Shown here: positions 1-8,191 of the stretch, in pieces
Layout: every line of letters begins with the position of its first letter
Position numbering within the stretch: the first letter of the stretch is position 1
Made by a program: the position numbers and the translations under genes
Assembly: GCA_041741415.1 (NCBI GenBank)
Contig: JBGSKC010000079.1
Location: 1-64,000 of the forward strand
Direction of reading: 5' to 3'
Source of the DNA: JANQTF01 sp041741415
GTDB taxonomy: Bacteria > Bacteroidota > Bacteroidia > J057
Length of the DNA: 64,000 nucleotides
The notes under the pieces: generated by a model
Databases searched by the model: none
Told to the model about the DNA's origin: nothing
The model's input: only the letters and a program-made list of their open reading frames with translations

Positions 1-585
1 AGCCATGTCCAAATCAGCAGGCTGATCGGTTTTTTGAATTATTACCTGCGCTTTTCAAACCCAAAAATGAATGCTACTTTTGAACAAAGCATCATCCAAC
101 TAACACAAACTAAGGAACCTATGGGAATCCTCGAGCGAATTGAAGAAGAATTGAAGGAGCAAGCCTACAAGAAAGGCTTCCGCTCCGGGCGGAAGGATGG
201 ATTGGAGAAAGGCAAAGAACTTGGCCTGAACGAGGGCAAAGAACTTGGTTTGAACGAGGGCCTGAACAAAGGCAAAGAGCTTGGGCTGCATGAAGGCCTT
301 AGCAAAGGGAAGGAGCTTGGTTTGAACGAGGGCTTGAACAAAGGCAAAGAGCTCGGTTTGCAGGAAGGCAAACAAGAAGGCGAAGTCCTTGGCAGGATCA
401 AAATGTTGGTTTCTCTGCTGCTCAGCTCCATGATCACCATCACCAGCAATGAAGACCTCGCCATTACTTTCCAGCTTCCGCTGGCCTGGGTGGAGCGCAT
501 CCGCAAGGGGGATGTGCCGGGCATGGAGGAGGTCAGGCAACTCCTTGCCAGCCAGAATGGCAACGGAAATGGTCATTCCCACTGA
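1..585 (+). CDS. Rpn/PD-(D/E)XK nuclease-like protein, C-terminal part (cut by window edge)
   Basis: The frame is open to base 1, so this is the 3' part of a longer gene; the first internal start (TTG at 34) is not convincing. The protein aligns along its length with the C-terminal third of the protein at 33647-34723: both have a TFEQ...LTQ segment, an (I/V)E-rich helix, a Gly/Lys/Glu-rich repeat tract, and an almost identical tail with AWVERIRKGD. That places it in the Rpn (recombination-promoting nuclease, putative transposase) family; the nuclease core lies outside the window. The tract is built from roughly 12-residue units around GKELGLNEGL (36 bp in DNA), far longer than in the paralogue, so it looks recently expanded. 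Family knowledge: Rpn proteins are PD-(D/E)XK DNases, recently linked to phage defence. Confidence 0.75.
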   Translation, partial: SHVQISRLIGFLNYYLRFSNPKMNATFEQSIIQLTQTKEPMGILERIEEELKEQAYKKGFRSGRKDGLEKGKELGLNEGKELGLNEGLNKGKELGLHEGLSKGKELGLNEGLNKGKELGLQEGKQEGEVLGRIKMLVSLLLSSMITITSNEDLAITFQLPLAWVERIRKGDVPGMEEVRQLLASQNGNGNGHSH

Positions 586-686
586 TTTTTTTCAGGGCTG
601 TTTTTGAGCAAATGCCCAAAAACACGTTCGGCTATTTGAATCTTCTTGCAAGACTTGCTCTTTCGGAACGTTGGCTAAATCCCACC

Positions 687-1697
687 TCAATACACCATTA
701 CAACCCCGCCCAGCGACACGCCTGCGGCGGTTCCCATCAGGGCAAGGTGCTGGCCCCGCTGAATTTTTCCCAGCTGAATGGCGTCATGCAGCGCCATCGG
801 GATAGAGGCGGAAATGCAATTTCCATGGGTTTCCAGGTTGCCGAATACCTGCTCCTCCTTCAACTGGTACATCCGCTTAAAATAAGCCAGTCCGGCAGCG
901 CTCGCCTGGTGTGGAATGATCAGATCTGTGTCCTGCAAGCGAAATGACAGCGGGCGATACAGGGCCTCCAGAAAAGCGGGCATTTTCTCAAACGTGAACT
1001 TTAACAAATGCTTTCCTTCCATGTGGAAGTATCGGTGCGCCTCCGGGTAGGGCTCGCATTTGGCAGGATGTTCCGCACAGCCCCAGGCACGGAGGATCGT
1101 GTACTCTGCGCCCGCTGCGTGGGTGGTCATATAGGCATTCAACACCCGGCTCTCCTCTCCCGGATTCGCCGCTTCCACTATCGCTGCTGCGGCACCGTCG
1201 CCCAGCAAGCTGTAGGTCTCCGGATCGTTGGGATTGAGGTTCAACGAAGCCATTTCTGCGCTCACAATGGCAATTCGGCGATATCGACCGCTTGTGATGA
1301 AGGCATTCGCTACATCCAGGCCGGCCACAAACGACAGGCAGGTGGCGTCTATGTCGAAACAGGGCATTCCCGTTTCTGTCTTTCCGATTTCCCGCTGAAT
1401 CATGCAGGCGGTGAATGGAATGATATAATCGTAGCTGGCTGCAGAGCAAATCAGCAGGTCAAGATCTTCAAAGGCGAGCCCAGCCGAAGCGAGGGCCTGC
1501 TCCAATGCACGCGCGCCCATGTACGAGGGTTTTTCGTCGGTCACCCAGTGCCGGGTAACGACCCCAGAGCGCTGGGCCATCCAGCCAGCGGGCAGGCCAA
1601 TGGCCGCTTCGAGGGTTTCGGAATGGACAACCTGAGCGGGAAGATATTTGCCTGTTGCCCGGATGCGAAGTTGAGGGCGGGTGGCAGATTCAATCAT
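687..1697 (-). CDS. 3-oxoacyl-ACP synthase III (FabH-like) family ketosynthase
   Basis: A 336-residue thiolase-fold ketosynthase III. The catalytic triad is visible: Cys120 in DATCLSF, His263 in IPHQAS and Asn293 in HGNCIS. The C-terminal GTAAGVSLGG loop is typical of KAS III. It shares a 4-bp ATGA overlap with the upstream adenylate-forming enzyme (1694-3022), so the two are translationally coupled and probably work together: one activates an acyl group, the other condenses it. This is a stand-alone pair without ACP, reductase or dehydratase, so primary fatty-acid FabH is less likely than a small secondary-metabolite or lipid-modification role. Substrate unknown. Confidence 0.85.
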   Translation of the reverse strand: MIESATRPQLRIRATGKYLPAQVVHSETLEAAIGLPAGWMAQRSGVVTRHWVTDEKPSYMGARALEQALASAGLAFEDLDLLICSAASYDYIIPFTACMIQREIGKTETGMPCFDIDATCLSFVAGLDVANAFITSGRYRRIAIVSAEMASLNLNPNDPETYSLLGDGAAAAIVEAANPGEESRVLNAYMTTHAAGAEYTILRAWGCAEHPAKCEPYPEAHRYFHMEGKHLLKFTFEKMPAFLEALYRPLSFRLQDTDLIIPHQASAAGLAYFKRMYQLKEEQVFGNLETHGNCISASIPMALHDAIQLGKIQRGQHLALMGTAAGVSLGGVVMVY

Positions 1698-3022
1698 GGC
1701 GTTGGTGGTTGAGGGAAATAGGTTCGTTGGAGGGTGCGTCTTTTTTGACCATTCAGGGCGGGTATGCCTGTGCTGATCTGAACATGCAAGGGTGCAAGAG
1801 AAAGGCTGTCTTCCATCAGAAGAAAAGACTGCCGGAGTGCGGCCTCAATGGCTTCGATAGTTGCTCCTGTTTCGAGGTCCAGCAGGACTTGCAAATGAGA
1901 AGGCCCGTCCTGGATGATCCTGTATTCTTCTATCCCTTCTCCTGCCTCCGCCACAGCCCGTCGCAAAAAATCCGGGTACACGCGCCGCGGGTTCCCGTGG
2001 CGGTCTGCCAGTTCAAACATATCATCGCTCCTGCCCTCGATTCGCTCAATAGCCAGCATCGGCGAGCCGCAGGGGCAAGGGGTTGGCCTCATTACCAGCA
2101 CATCATTGAGCAAATAGCGGATCACGGGCTGGGTGGTTCTGGTAAAATCGGTGATAATGGGCTGAAAACGAGTTTTTCCCTCATCCAGCCACGCCGGCTC
2201 AATGTGCACAAATTCTTCATTCAGGTGCATGGTGCCCGCCTCGCAGGTGCAGCCCAGGAAGCCTTCGGTGCATTGATACACCTGATCAATCCGCAGCCCA
2301 AACACCCTGCCAACGCGCTCCTCTGTTTCGGGATCCAGTACTTCGGCCACAGAGATGACCTTGTCAGGGGCAATCTTCAACTCGCCTCGCGTGGCGGCTC
2401 TGGCCAGCATGTCGAGCAGGGAAGGCTGGGCCACCACCACGTCCGGCTGAAATGCCTGAAGTTCTTTCACCAGCTCACTTTCCTGGCGGAGCAGGTCAAA
2501 AAAGCGAAATTCCACCAACCGCGACTGCACGGCATTATACAGGTTGCTGTTGGCGCGGAGGAAAAACGCCACTTTCACTTTGCGTCTCCATTTCCATGGC
2601 TTAAGCACTTTGAGAAAAACGGCTGCCACCCATTGCGCACGCTCCTGCTTGCTGGCCAGAAACAAGCCACGGTTCCCGGAGGTGCCTGTGCTCAGGCCCA
2701 CAGTGATGCCGCGAAGGGTAGGAGAGAAGTTGCGGTCCCGTTCTGCATGGAGGGCAAGATGCATGGCTTCTTCCCGGTCGAGGCCCGCTGTGTTGATGTC
2801 GTTAAACTGAGCCATAAACTGCCGCTTATCGATCGGGGGAATTGCGCGCCAGTTCTGGAAAATACCCAGTTGCCGGGCCAGCCAGGGCGATTTCCGGCTC
2901 ATTTGGCGAATAAACCGCCCGATTTTCCTCTCCTGCCAGGCCTCAAGCTCCATGCGGCTTCGCCAGCGAGGTAGCCACTGATAGCGAAGCAAATAGAACA
3001 AAATGAGGAGTTTGAGCGGCAT
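1694..3022 (-). CDS. F390 synthetase-related adenylate-forming enzyme (PaaK-like)
   Basis: A 442-residue member of the AMP-forming ligase superfamily, closest in layout to coenzyme F390 synthetase/phenylacetate-CoA ligase. The phosphate-binding loop is GLSTGTSGNRG near residue 110, followed by YQCTEGFLGCTCE (an adenine-binding motif analogue) and a small C-terminal domain. A short hydrophobic N-terminus precedes the soluble part. It is the first gene of a two-gene minus-strand operon with the ketosynthase III gene downstream; the two overlap by 4 bp. A good -33/-7 promoter lies 20 bp upstream. Family knowledge places such proteins beside FabH-like genes in several phyla; the product is not established here. 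Confidence 0.8.
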   Translation of the reverse strand: MPLKLLILFYLLRYQWLPRWRSRMELEAWQERKIGRFIRQMSRKSPWLARQLGIFQNWRAIPPIDKRQFMAQFNDINTAGLDREEAMHLALHAERDRNFSPTLRGITVGLSTGTSGNRGLFLASKQERAQWVAAVFLKVLKPWKWRRKVKVAFFLRANSNLYNAVQSRLVEFRFFDLLRQESELVKELQAFQPDVVVAQPSLLDMLARAATRGELKIAPDKVISVAEVLDPETEERVGRVFGLRIDQVYQCTEGFLGCTCEAGTMHLNEEFVHIEPAWLDEGKTRFQPIITDFTRTTQPVIRYLLNDVLVMRPTPCPCGSPMLAIERIEGRSDDMFELADRHGNPRRVYPDFLRRAVAEAGEGIEEYRIIQDGPSHLQVLLDLETGATIEAIEAALRQSFLLMEDSLSLAPLHVQISTGIPALNGQKRRTLQRTYFPQPPTP

Positions 3023-3041
3023 TTTTCAAGACTTGGAACAG

Positions 3042-3071
3042 GAAAGATAATGGCTTTTTCCTGTGCCGCAA
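3042..3071 (-). promoter_or_regulatory. Bacteroidota-type promoter of the ketosynthase/adenylation operon
   Basis: On the minus strand, TTG (3071-3069), a 19-bp spacer and TATCTTTC (3049-3042; 7 of 8 to TAnnTTTG) lie just upstream of the ATG at 3022. Spacing fits the Bacteroidota -33/-7 model. Confidence 0.5.
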
Positions 3072-3138
3072 GTTCTTCAGATGAAGCTTTCTTCATGCTT
3101 TTTTTTCGCTTACCAGCTGGTACCGATACCCATTCTGG

Positions 3139-3169
3139 AAAAAAAAAAGAAGGACCGCAGCCCTTCTTT
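3139..3169 (-). terminator. Rho-independent terminator of tpx
   Basis: Read on the minus strand, a 9-bp stem AAAAGAAGG/CCTTCTTTT with an 8-nt loop runs into a run of T. It starts 28 bp beyond the tpx stop codon. Confidence 0.75.
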
Positions 3170-3196
3170 TGTGGATTTCGCAACATGGAAGTGTGC

Positions 3197-3703
3197 TTAG
3201 AGCAGAGCGTCCACGGCGGCCATCACGGCGTCGTAGTCAGGCTCCTGCCCGATTTCAGGAACGAGTTCGGTGTAGCGAATGTGGTTGTGCTGATCCACAA
3301 CAAACACTGCGCGGGCGCTGAGGCCTGCAAACGGGCCTTCGGCTACTTCGGTGTGGTAGGCTTTGGTGAATTCCCCATGGCGAAAATCGGAAGCTACCGT
3401 CACGTTTTTGATGCCTTCCGCCTCGCAGAAGCGATTCATGGCGAAGGGGAGGTCTTTGGAGATAATCAGGCCAACAGCACCTTCGCGTTCACTGAGGGCT
3501 TCATTGAACTTGCGGGTTTCACGCTGGCAAACGCCGGTGTCGAGACTTGGCACGGCAATCAGTACCTTTACTTTGTCGCCAAAATCACTCATCCGGGCGT
3601 CGGAGAGGTCGGCTTTCACAAAGGTAAAATCTGCGGCTGCGCCCCCTTGCGGCAGTTCGCCAATCAGGGGGAAGGGGGTTCCTTTGAGGGTTACAGAAGC
3701 CAT
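3197..3703 (-). CDS. tpx: Thiol peroxidase Tpx
   Basis: A 168-residue atypical 2-Cys peroxiredoxin that reduces hydrogen peroxide and lipid hydroperoxides using thioredoxin. The peroxidatic Cys59 is in SLDTGVCQRET and the resolving Cys93 in NRFCEAEG, at the same spacing as in E. coli Tpx (61 and 95). The frame is open for another 39 codons upstream, but homology begins at MASVTLKG, so the ATG at 3703 is chosen. It is a single-gene unit with its own terminator, probably a general antioxidant of the cytoplasm. Confidence 0.93.
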   Translation of the reverse strand: MASVTLKGTPFPLIGELPQGGAAADFTFVKADLSDARMSDFGDKVKVLIAVPSLDTGVCQRETRKFNEALSEREGAVGLIISKDLPFAMNRFCEAEGIKNVTVASDFRHGEFTKAYHTEVAEGPFAGLSARAVFVVDQHNHIRYTELVPEIGQEPDYDAVMAAVDALL

Positions 3704-3885
3704 AAAGCAGAGATGGTGAAAAAATGAAAGGATAGAAACAGGTTCGGTGGGGCAGGGGAGAAAATCCTGATGCTCTGGATCAGAGGCGAAAGAAATAAAG
3801 AGATGACTTTGAAACAACAAAAAACCTGTAAGGTTTCGCCGAGGGGCACGACAAAGAAACCAAACCAGGAATCAACTCTTTCCTT

Positions 3886-4395
3886 GTGAATCTGCAGGAC
3901 CAGTTTTTGGAAGTTATCGCGGCCCATCAGCGGATCATCCACAAGGTGTGCCGGCTCTACGCCCACACCGCCGATGATCGGGAGGACCTCTTTCAGGAAG
4001 TCCTGCTTCAGTTGTGGCGTTCGTTTGGTTCCTTCAAGGGCGAATCTAAGGTCAGCACCTGGATGTACCGCGTGGCGCTCAACACGGCCATTTCCGGTTT
4101 CCGGAAAAGCTCGCGCCGCCCCGCGATGACCGACCTCGAAGGCCAGGCCTATCAGCTGGCCGCCGATGCGCCCAACACCGAAGCTGAGGAAGAGAAACAA
4201 CTGTTGTACAAGGCCATTTCCCTGCTCTCCGACCTGGAGCGGGCCATCATCATGCTCTACCTCGACGAGCAGAGCTATGAGGAAATCGGCCAGATTATCG
4301 GCATTACCCCCAACTACGTAGGGGTAAAGATCAACCGCATCAAAGCCAAGCTCAAAGACCTTCTCCTACCACATATGCGCGAAGCCAGATCATGA
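3886..4395 (+). CDS. ECF-family RNA polymerase sigma factor
   Basis: A 169-residue sigma-70-family protein with only regions 2 and 4. Region 2 (about 10-85) includes DDREDLFQEVLLQLWRS and the -10 recognition helix STWMYRVALNTA; region 4 (about 110-160) has the helix-turn-helix YEEIGQIIGITPNYVGVKI. The linker is acidic. A GTG start is used here; no in-frame ATG fits better. It overlaps the next gene by 4 bp (ATGA), so the membrane protein encoded there is the likely partner that controls it. Confidence 0.88.
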   Translation: MNLQDQFLEVIAAHQRIIHKVCRLYAHTADDREDLFQEVLLQLWRSFGSFKGESKVSTWMYRVALNTAISGFRKSSRRPAMTDLEGQAYQLAADAPNTEAEEEKQLLYKAISLLSDLERAIIMLYLDEQSYEEIGQIIGITPNYVGVKINRIKAKLKDLLLPHMREARS

Positions 4396-5018
4396 AGTTG
4401 GAAGATTTCAAAGAACTGTGGGAGGCAGCCACGGCCCCCGACCCCGATTTTAACCGGGAGCAGCTCCGCGCGCTCCTGCGAAATAAGGGACAGGGTACCC
4501 TCGGGAAAATTCGCCGGAATATCCTCGCAGAAATCGTCTTTCTGGCGATTTCTGCTGTCGCCGTGCTCGTCTGGTTTGCCTTCAGAAGCCTGCCCGTTCA
4601 CTGGGGCGAATGGCTGATGTTTATCGCTCTGTTCCCCGGAAATGCTCTCTTGTACTGGTACAAAATCAGGGCATTCATTCAGCGAAGCGATCTTTCCGAA
4701 GATCTCGCTCATTCGCTCGAACAATACATCCAGCGATTCGACCGCTACCTCACCACCTACAAAATCACCATGACCTATCTGGTCCCGGTGTTGTCGCTCA
4801 TCGGAATCATGTATGGGTTCACCCTCGCCCGCGCCGAAGATGGCAAAGGCCTCGACGATGTGCCGCCTGCCATCTGGGCCTTGCTCGGAGCGGTTACCGT
4901 GGCCTATACTTTCCTCGCCATGTGGTTTGCCCGCTGGTATGCCAGAAAACTCTATGGCCAGCACATCGATACCCTCCGGGGTTTTCTCGCAGAATTAACA
5001 GAAAGCGACCGCCCCTGA
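4392..5018 (+). CDS. Membrane protein coupled to the ECF sigma factor (putative anti-sigma)
   Basis: A 208-residue protein with a cytoplasmic N-terminal stretch (MKLEDFKELWEAA, about 45 residues) and four hydrophobic segments in two pairs (about 46-66, 75-93, 120-140, 157-180). It has no recognised enzymatic motif and no zinc-binding HxxxCxxC. The 4-bp overlap with the sigma gene and the short N-terminal helix facing the cytoplasm suggest it tethers and restrains the sigma factor; this is inference from context only. Confidence 0.6.
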   Translation: MKLEDFKELWEAATAPDPDFNREQLRALLRNKGQGTLGKIRRNILAEIVFLAISAVAVLVWFAFRSLPVHWGEWLMFIALFPGNALLYWYKIRAFIQRSDLSEDLAHSLEQYIQRFDRYLTTYKITMTYLVPVLSLIGIMYGFTLARAEDGKGLDDVPPAIWALLGAVTVAYTFLAMWFARWYARKLYGQHIDTLRGFLAELTESDRP

Positions 5019-5059
5019 ATTCTCGTTTGACCACCAATCACCACCAATCTTTTATTCAC

Positions 5060-5992
5060 ATGACCCGCTTTTCATTCACGCTTCCCCTGTTGTTGGTTTT
5101 GGGCTTTGTGGTGGGATGTAAATCCACCAAAGAAGTAGCTGAGACCCCTCTTGTAACTACTCCTGCCAGCACAAGCTCCTCGCTCCCCACGCCCACCGAT
5201 GGCAGTTCGCTGCTGTGGGAAATCAGCGGAAACGGCCTTGCCCAGCCAAGTTACTTGTTTGGCACCATCCACATCATTGGCAGCAACGATTTCATTTTCC
5301 CGACTTCCTGGGAAGCTGCTTTCGCCCAAACACAGGCGCTTTACCTCGAAATCGATATGTCCAACACCAGAGAGCTCATGAAAATGATGAGCGGAGGGAT
5401 GATGAAAGACGGCAGAAGCCTCAAGGATCTTGTGACCGAAGAGGAATATGAGCTCGTGAAAACTTTTTTTAAGGACTCTGTTGGCACGCCGCTCGGAATG
5501 GTCGACAAAATGCAGCCCATGCTCCTGATGTCGATGTTTTATGGAAAAATGATCGACGGAGACCCCAAATTCTACGAAATGGAGCTCGTGGAGCGGGCCA
5601 AAAAGCGCGAGCTCAGCGTGGCTGGCGTGGAAACCGTGGAGGACCAACTGGCGATGATCGCCCAGATTCCAGTGGAAGACCAGGTCGAGATGCTGATGAC
5701 CTATGTGGAGGACTTCCCGACGGAAAAGGCCCGCCTTCAGGAAATGGTGGACATTTATGTGTCGCAGGACGTGGAGGCTTTGTATGGCTTCATGATGGAT
5801 TCGCCTGAGATGGACGAAAGCTCCCGGGTCCTGATGCTGGACAACCGCAATGAAAAATGGATTCCTGTGATTCGCGAAGCCGCTGCTGCCAAACCTACCT
5901 TCTTTGCCTTCGGCGCTGGGCACCTTCCCGGTGAAAAAGGCGTGATCAACCTCCTGCGCCAGGCTGGCTACACCGTGACGGCGGTGAAGTAG
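5060..5992 (+). CDS. TraB/GumN family lipoprotein
   Basis: A 310-residue protein starting at ATG 5060, where a lipoprotein signal peptide ends in LGFVVGC. A Ser/Thr/Pro-rich linker precedes the TraB/GumN fold: SYLFGTIHI (the conserved GxxH), a Met- and Glu-rich central helical part with VAGVETVEDQ, and the C-terminal FFAFGAGHLPGEKG (second GxxH). Family knowledge: TraB/Tiki-like proteins are predicted metalloproteases of the Tiki/EreA-like fold; bacterial substrates are mostly unknown. The protein should be attached to a membrane facing the periplasm. Confidence 0.85.
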   Translation: MTRFSFTLPLLLVLGFVVGCKSTKEVAETPLVTTPASTSSSLPTPTDGSSLLWEISGNGLAQPSYLFGTIHIIGSNDFIFPTSWEAAFAQTQALYLEIDMSNTRELMKMMSGGMMKDGRSLKDLVTEEEYELVKTFFKDSVGTPLGMVDKMQPMLLMSMFYGKMIDGDPKFYEMELVERAKKRELSVAGVETVEDQLAMIAQIPVEDQVEMLMTYVEDFPTEKARLQEMVDIYVSQDVEALYGFMMDSPEMDESSRVLMLDNRNEKWIPVIREAAAAKPTFFAFGAGHLPGEKGVINLLRQAGYTVTAVK

Positions 5993-5997
5993 GGGTG

Positions 5998-6170
5998 AGA
6001 AGCCAGAAGTCGGAGGTCAGAAGTCAGAGGTCAGACAAGACCGGCTTCGCCTCCGGTCTCGCTTCTTTCAGCGAAGCGGTTTGACTTCTCGCTTCTCAAT
6101 CGGCTTCGCCTCCGGTCTCGCTTCTCTCAGCGAAGCGGTCTGACTTCTCGCTTCTCAATCGGCTTCCGCC
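5998..6170. repeat. Dispersed AGAAGTC/AGAGGTC repeat plus tandem 59-bp units
   Basis: The segment starts with short GA-rich heptamers (AGAAGTC, GGAGGTC, AGAGGTC) at 5998-6037. It continues with a 59-bp unit repeated twice head to tail (6042-6100 and 6101-6159) and the start of a third. Each unit contains GCTTCGC and GCGAAGC, which can pair. Related copies lie at 27736-27780, 47229-47330 and 50303-50345. No coding sense. Confidence 0.8.
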
Positions 6171-6178
6171 TCCCCTCC

Positions 6179-6706
6179 TCAAAACACATACCGGAGCGAC
6201 AGCGCGGTGTCGTCCCAGATCCCGCCGACGCGGGCAAAAATCAGCACGCCCGGCTTCCAGTCCAGGGCCAGGCTCAGCGGGAAGTTCCGGATCCTGTATT
6301 CCAGCCCGAGGATCATGTCCACGCCAAAGGCCACCCTGCCCACGTAGGGGTCGCCGTTGTTGTCGTAGTATTTTCTGGGGTTGCCGGGGAAATAGCGGCC
6401 GTCGCTCCACCAGGGGTTGTAGCGGCCGTCTGTCCAGAAAGCGAGGTGCGGACCGATACCGGCATAGGCACTCAGCCCGGCCACGTCAAACGGGCTGGCG
6501 TGCTGCTCCCACAAAACAGAGATGTGCATGCCCCGCGGCACGGGAGTCAGAATGGCCTCCACAGCCTTGGTGCTGGTCATGAAATGCTTGACCTGCAGGC
6601 CATACCAGCCCCCCAGGCGAAGGCCCGCAGCCGTTTCATAGGGCTGGGCAAAGGCAGTGCCCACAGAGAACAGTAACAGCAGAATTCCCAAACTCAGGTT
6701 TTTCAT
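6179..6706 (-). CDS. Secreted outer-membrane beta-barrel-like protein, hypothetical
   Basis: A 175-residue protein with a clear signal peptide (cleavage after GTAFAQ). The mature part is rich in Gly and aromatic residues with alternating hydrophobic positions and ends in SLRYVF, the terminal aromatic typical of outer-membrane barrels. It contains the stretches FDVAGLSAYAGIGPH and LGLEYRIRNFPLSLALDW, resembling small Bacteroidota barrel proteins of the OmpW/porin-like kind. No enzyme motif. Single gene, divergent from nothing obvious; function unknown. Confidence 0.7.
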   Translation of the reverse strand: MKNLSLGILLLLFSVGTAFAQPYETAAGLRLGGWYGLQVKHFMTSTKAVEAILTPVPRGMHISVLWEQHASPFDVAGLSAYAGIGPHLAFWTDGRYNPWWSDGRYFPGNPRKYYDNNGDPYVGRVAFGVDMILGLEYRIRNFPLSLALDWKPGVLIFARVGGIWDDTALSLRYVF

Positions 6707-6824
6707 CGCATCAATCTAGTTGCTCCATGGCCACCTGGCCCGGACTTTCGGGTGAAACAGACTCGTTGGGGGGAATCTGGTGTGAAATTATGGTTTTTTT
6801 GGGAGCGGGAGATCTTTCGTTTGC

Positions 6825-8060
6825 CTAAAACACCACCTTCACCTTCACGATCTCCTCGCCCCGGCGGACGGTCACCTCGGTTTGGTCACCGGCTTTGTAG
6901 GCCGCCAGAGCTTCCATGTAGCCATACACATCGGCCACGGCTTTGTCGCCGATCCGGATGATCACATCGCCATCCAGCAGCCCCGCCACCTGTGCAGGTC
7001 TGCCGTCCAGCACAGCATCAATACGCATGCCTTCGCCGTCGCTCACATAGTCGGGCATCACCCCGAGCGATACTTTGTAGCGGGCGGCCTGCCTGCCTTC
7101 CTGCTGGTCCTGGGTCTTCACATAGGCCAGTTCACCCTGGTCGTCGAGTGCTTCGATCAACGCCACCACCCAGTTGGAAATGGTGCGAATGCCCTCAAAA
7201 TTGATCAGGTGGCTGTCGTCTTCGGGCTTGTGATAGTCCTGGTGCTGCCCGGTGAAGAGGTGCAAAACAGGGATTTCCTTCAGGTAAAAGGAGGTGTGGT
7301 CGGAGGGGCCCACGCCCGAGTCAGAGGGCTTGATTTGGAGACCCTGCTGGTTGATTTGCTCAAAGGCAGGCTTCCAGGCGGGGGAGGTTCCGGCGCCGTT
7401 TACAGCGAGGATGTTGTCGGCATTGAGGCGGCCCACCATGTCGAGGTTGATCATGTAGTTGAGCTGGTCGAGGCCGAGGGTGGGAGCATCAACGAAATGC
7501 TTGGAACCATAGAGGCCGAGTTCTTCGCCGGAAAATGCCAGAAAAAGATAATTGTTGTTCCGGGCGGGGGAGGCGATGAGCTGCGCAGCGATGTCGAGCA
7601 GGGCAGCCACACCGCTGGCGTTGTCATCAGCGCCGTTGTGGATGGCGGAGTCGCCGGGGGCGCGGGAGCCAAAAGCGCCATGGCCGAGGTGGTCGTAGTG
7701 GGCACCGATCACGATGGTGCGGGCAGCACCGCGGTCGAGGTAGCCGAGCACGTTCCTGCCTGTGCGGGCTTCTCCGGCGGCAGGGTCGGCGTGAGGGTTG
7801 GGGTTAAAGCGGAAGTCGAAAGACTGGAACCAGCCCTGGCTGCCTTTGGGCTGCAGCCCGAGGGCCTGGAAGCGGCTGGCGATATATTGGGCAGCCATGG
7901 CTTCGCCTTCTTTGCCTGTTTCGCGGCCTTCAAGGTAGTCGCTGGCCAGGTACACCAGGTCCACCCGGATCTGGTGGAGGGAATCCAGCGGCTGGGCCGG
8001 GAGGAGCTGGCCGCTCAGAAATGCGAAAATCAGCGGCAGAAAAAGGGTGCGGGCGTTCAT
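6825..8060 (-). CDS. M28-family zinc aminopeptidase with C-terminal PDZ domain
   Basis: A 411-residue exported peptidase. The ATG at 8060 gives a signal peptide ending near LLPAQP; the frame stays open upstream but without homology. M28 zinc ligands and catalytic residues are in place: His121 (GAHYDHLG), Asp145 (NGADDNASG), Glu179-Glu180 (FSGEELG), Asp207 (INLDMVG) and His255 (PSDHTSF). Residues about 330-411 form a PDZ domain (GLLDGDVIIRIGDKAV), probably for substrate or partner recognition. It acts in the periplasm or outside, trimming peptides. It is divergent from the DUF547 gene. Confidence 0.9.
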   Translation of the reverse strand: MNARTLFLPLIFAFLSGQLLPAQPLDSLHQIRVDLVYLASDYLEGRETGKEGEAMAAQYIASRFQALGLQPKGSQGWFQSFDFRFNPNPHADPAAGEARTGRNVLGYLDRGAARTIVIGAHYDHLGHGAFGSRAPGDSAIHNGADDNASGVAALLDIAAQLIASPARNNNYLFLAFSGEELGLYGSKHFVDAPTLGLDQLNYMINLDMVGRLNADNILAVNGAGTSPAWKPAFEQINQQGLQIKPSDSGVGPSDHTSFYLKEIPVLHLFTGQHQDYHKPEDDSHLINFEGIRTISNWVVALIEALDDQGELAYVKTQDQQEGRQAARYKVSLGVMPDYVSDGEGMRIDAVLDGRPAQVAGLLDGDVIIRIGDKAVADVYGYMEALAAYKAGDQTEVTVRRGEEIVKVKVVF

Positions 8061-8191
8061 AGCTGACGGGCTTAGGGTTTGTGTGCAAATTACCGAAACC
8101 GTACTTTGGTTTCCAACTGGAAGGAAATGGGCTTTGCCCGCTGCCCGACAATTCCGCTGCAACCGAATGCGTCCATTTGCCTGCAAAAACG

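Noticed and set aside
1655..2974. 439-codon open frame antisense to the adenylate-forming enzyme
   Set aside because: No homology or codon logic; it mirrors a GC-rich real gene.
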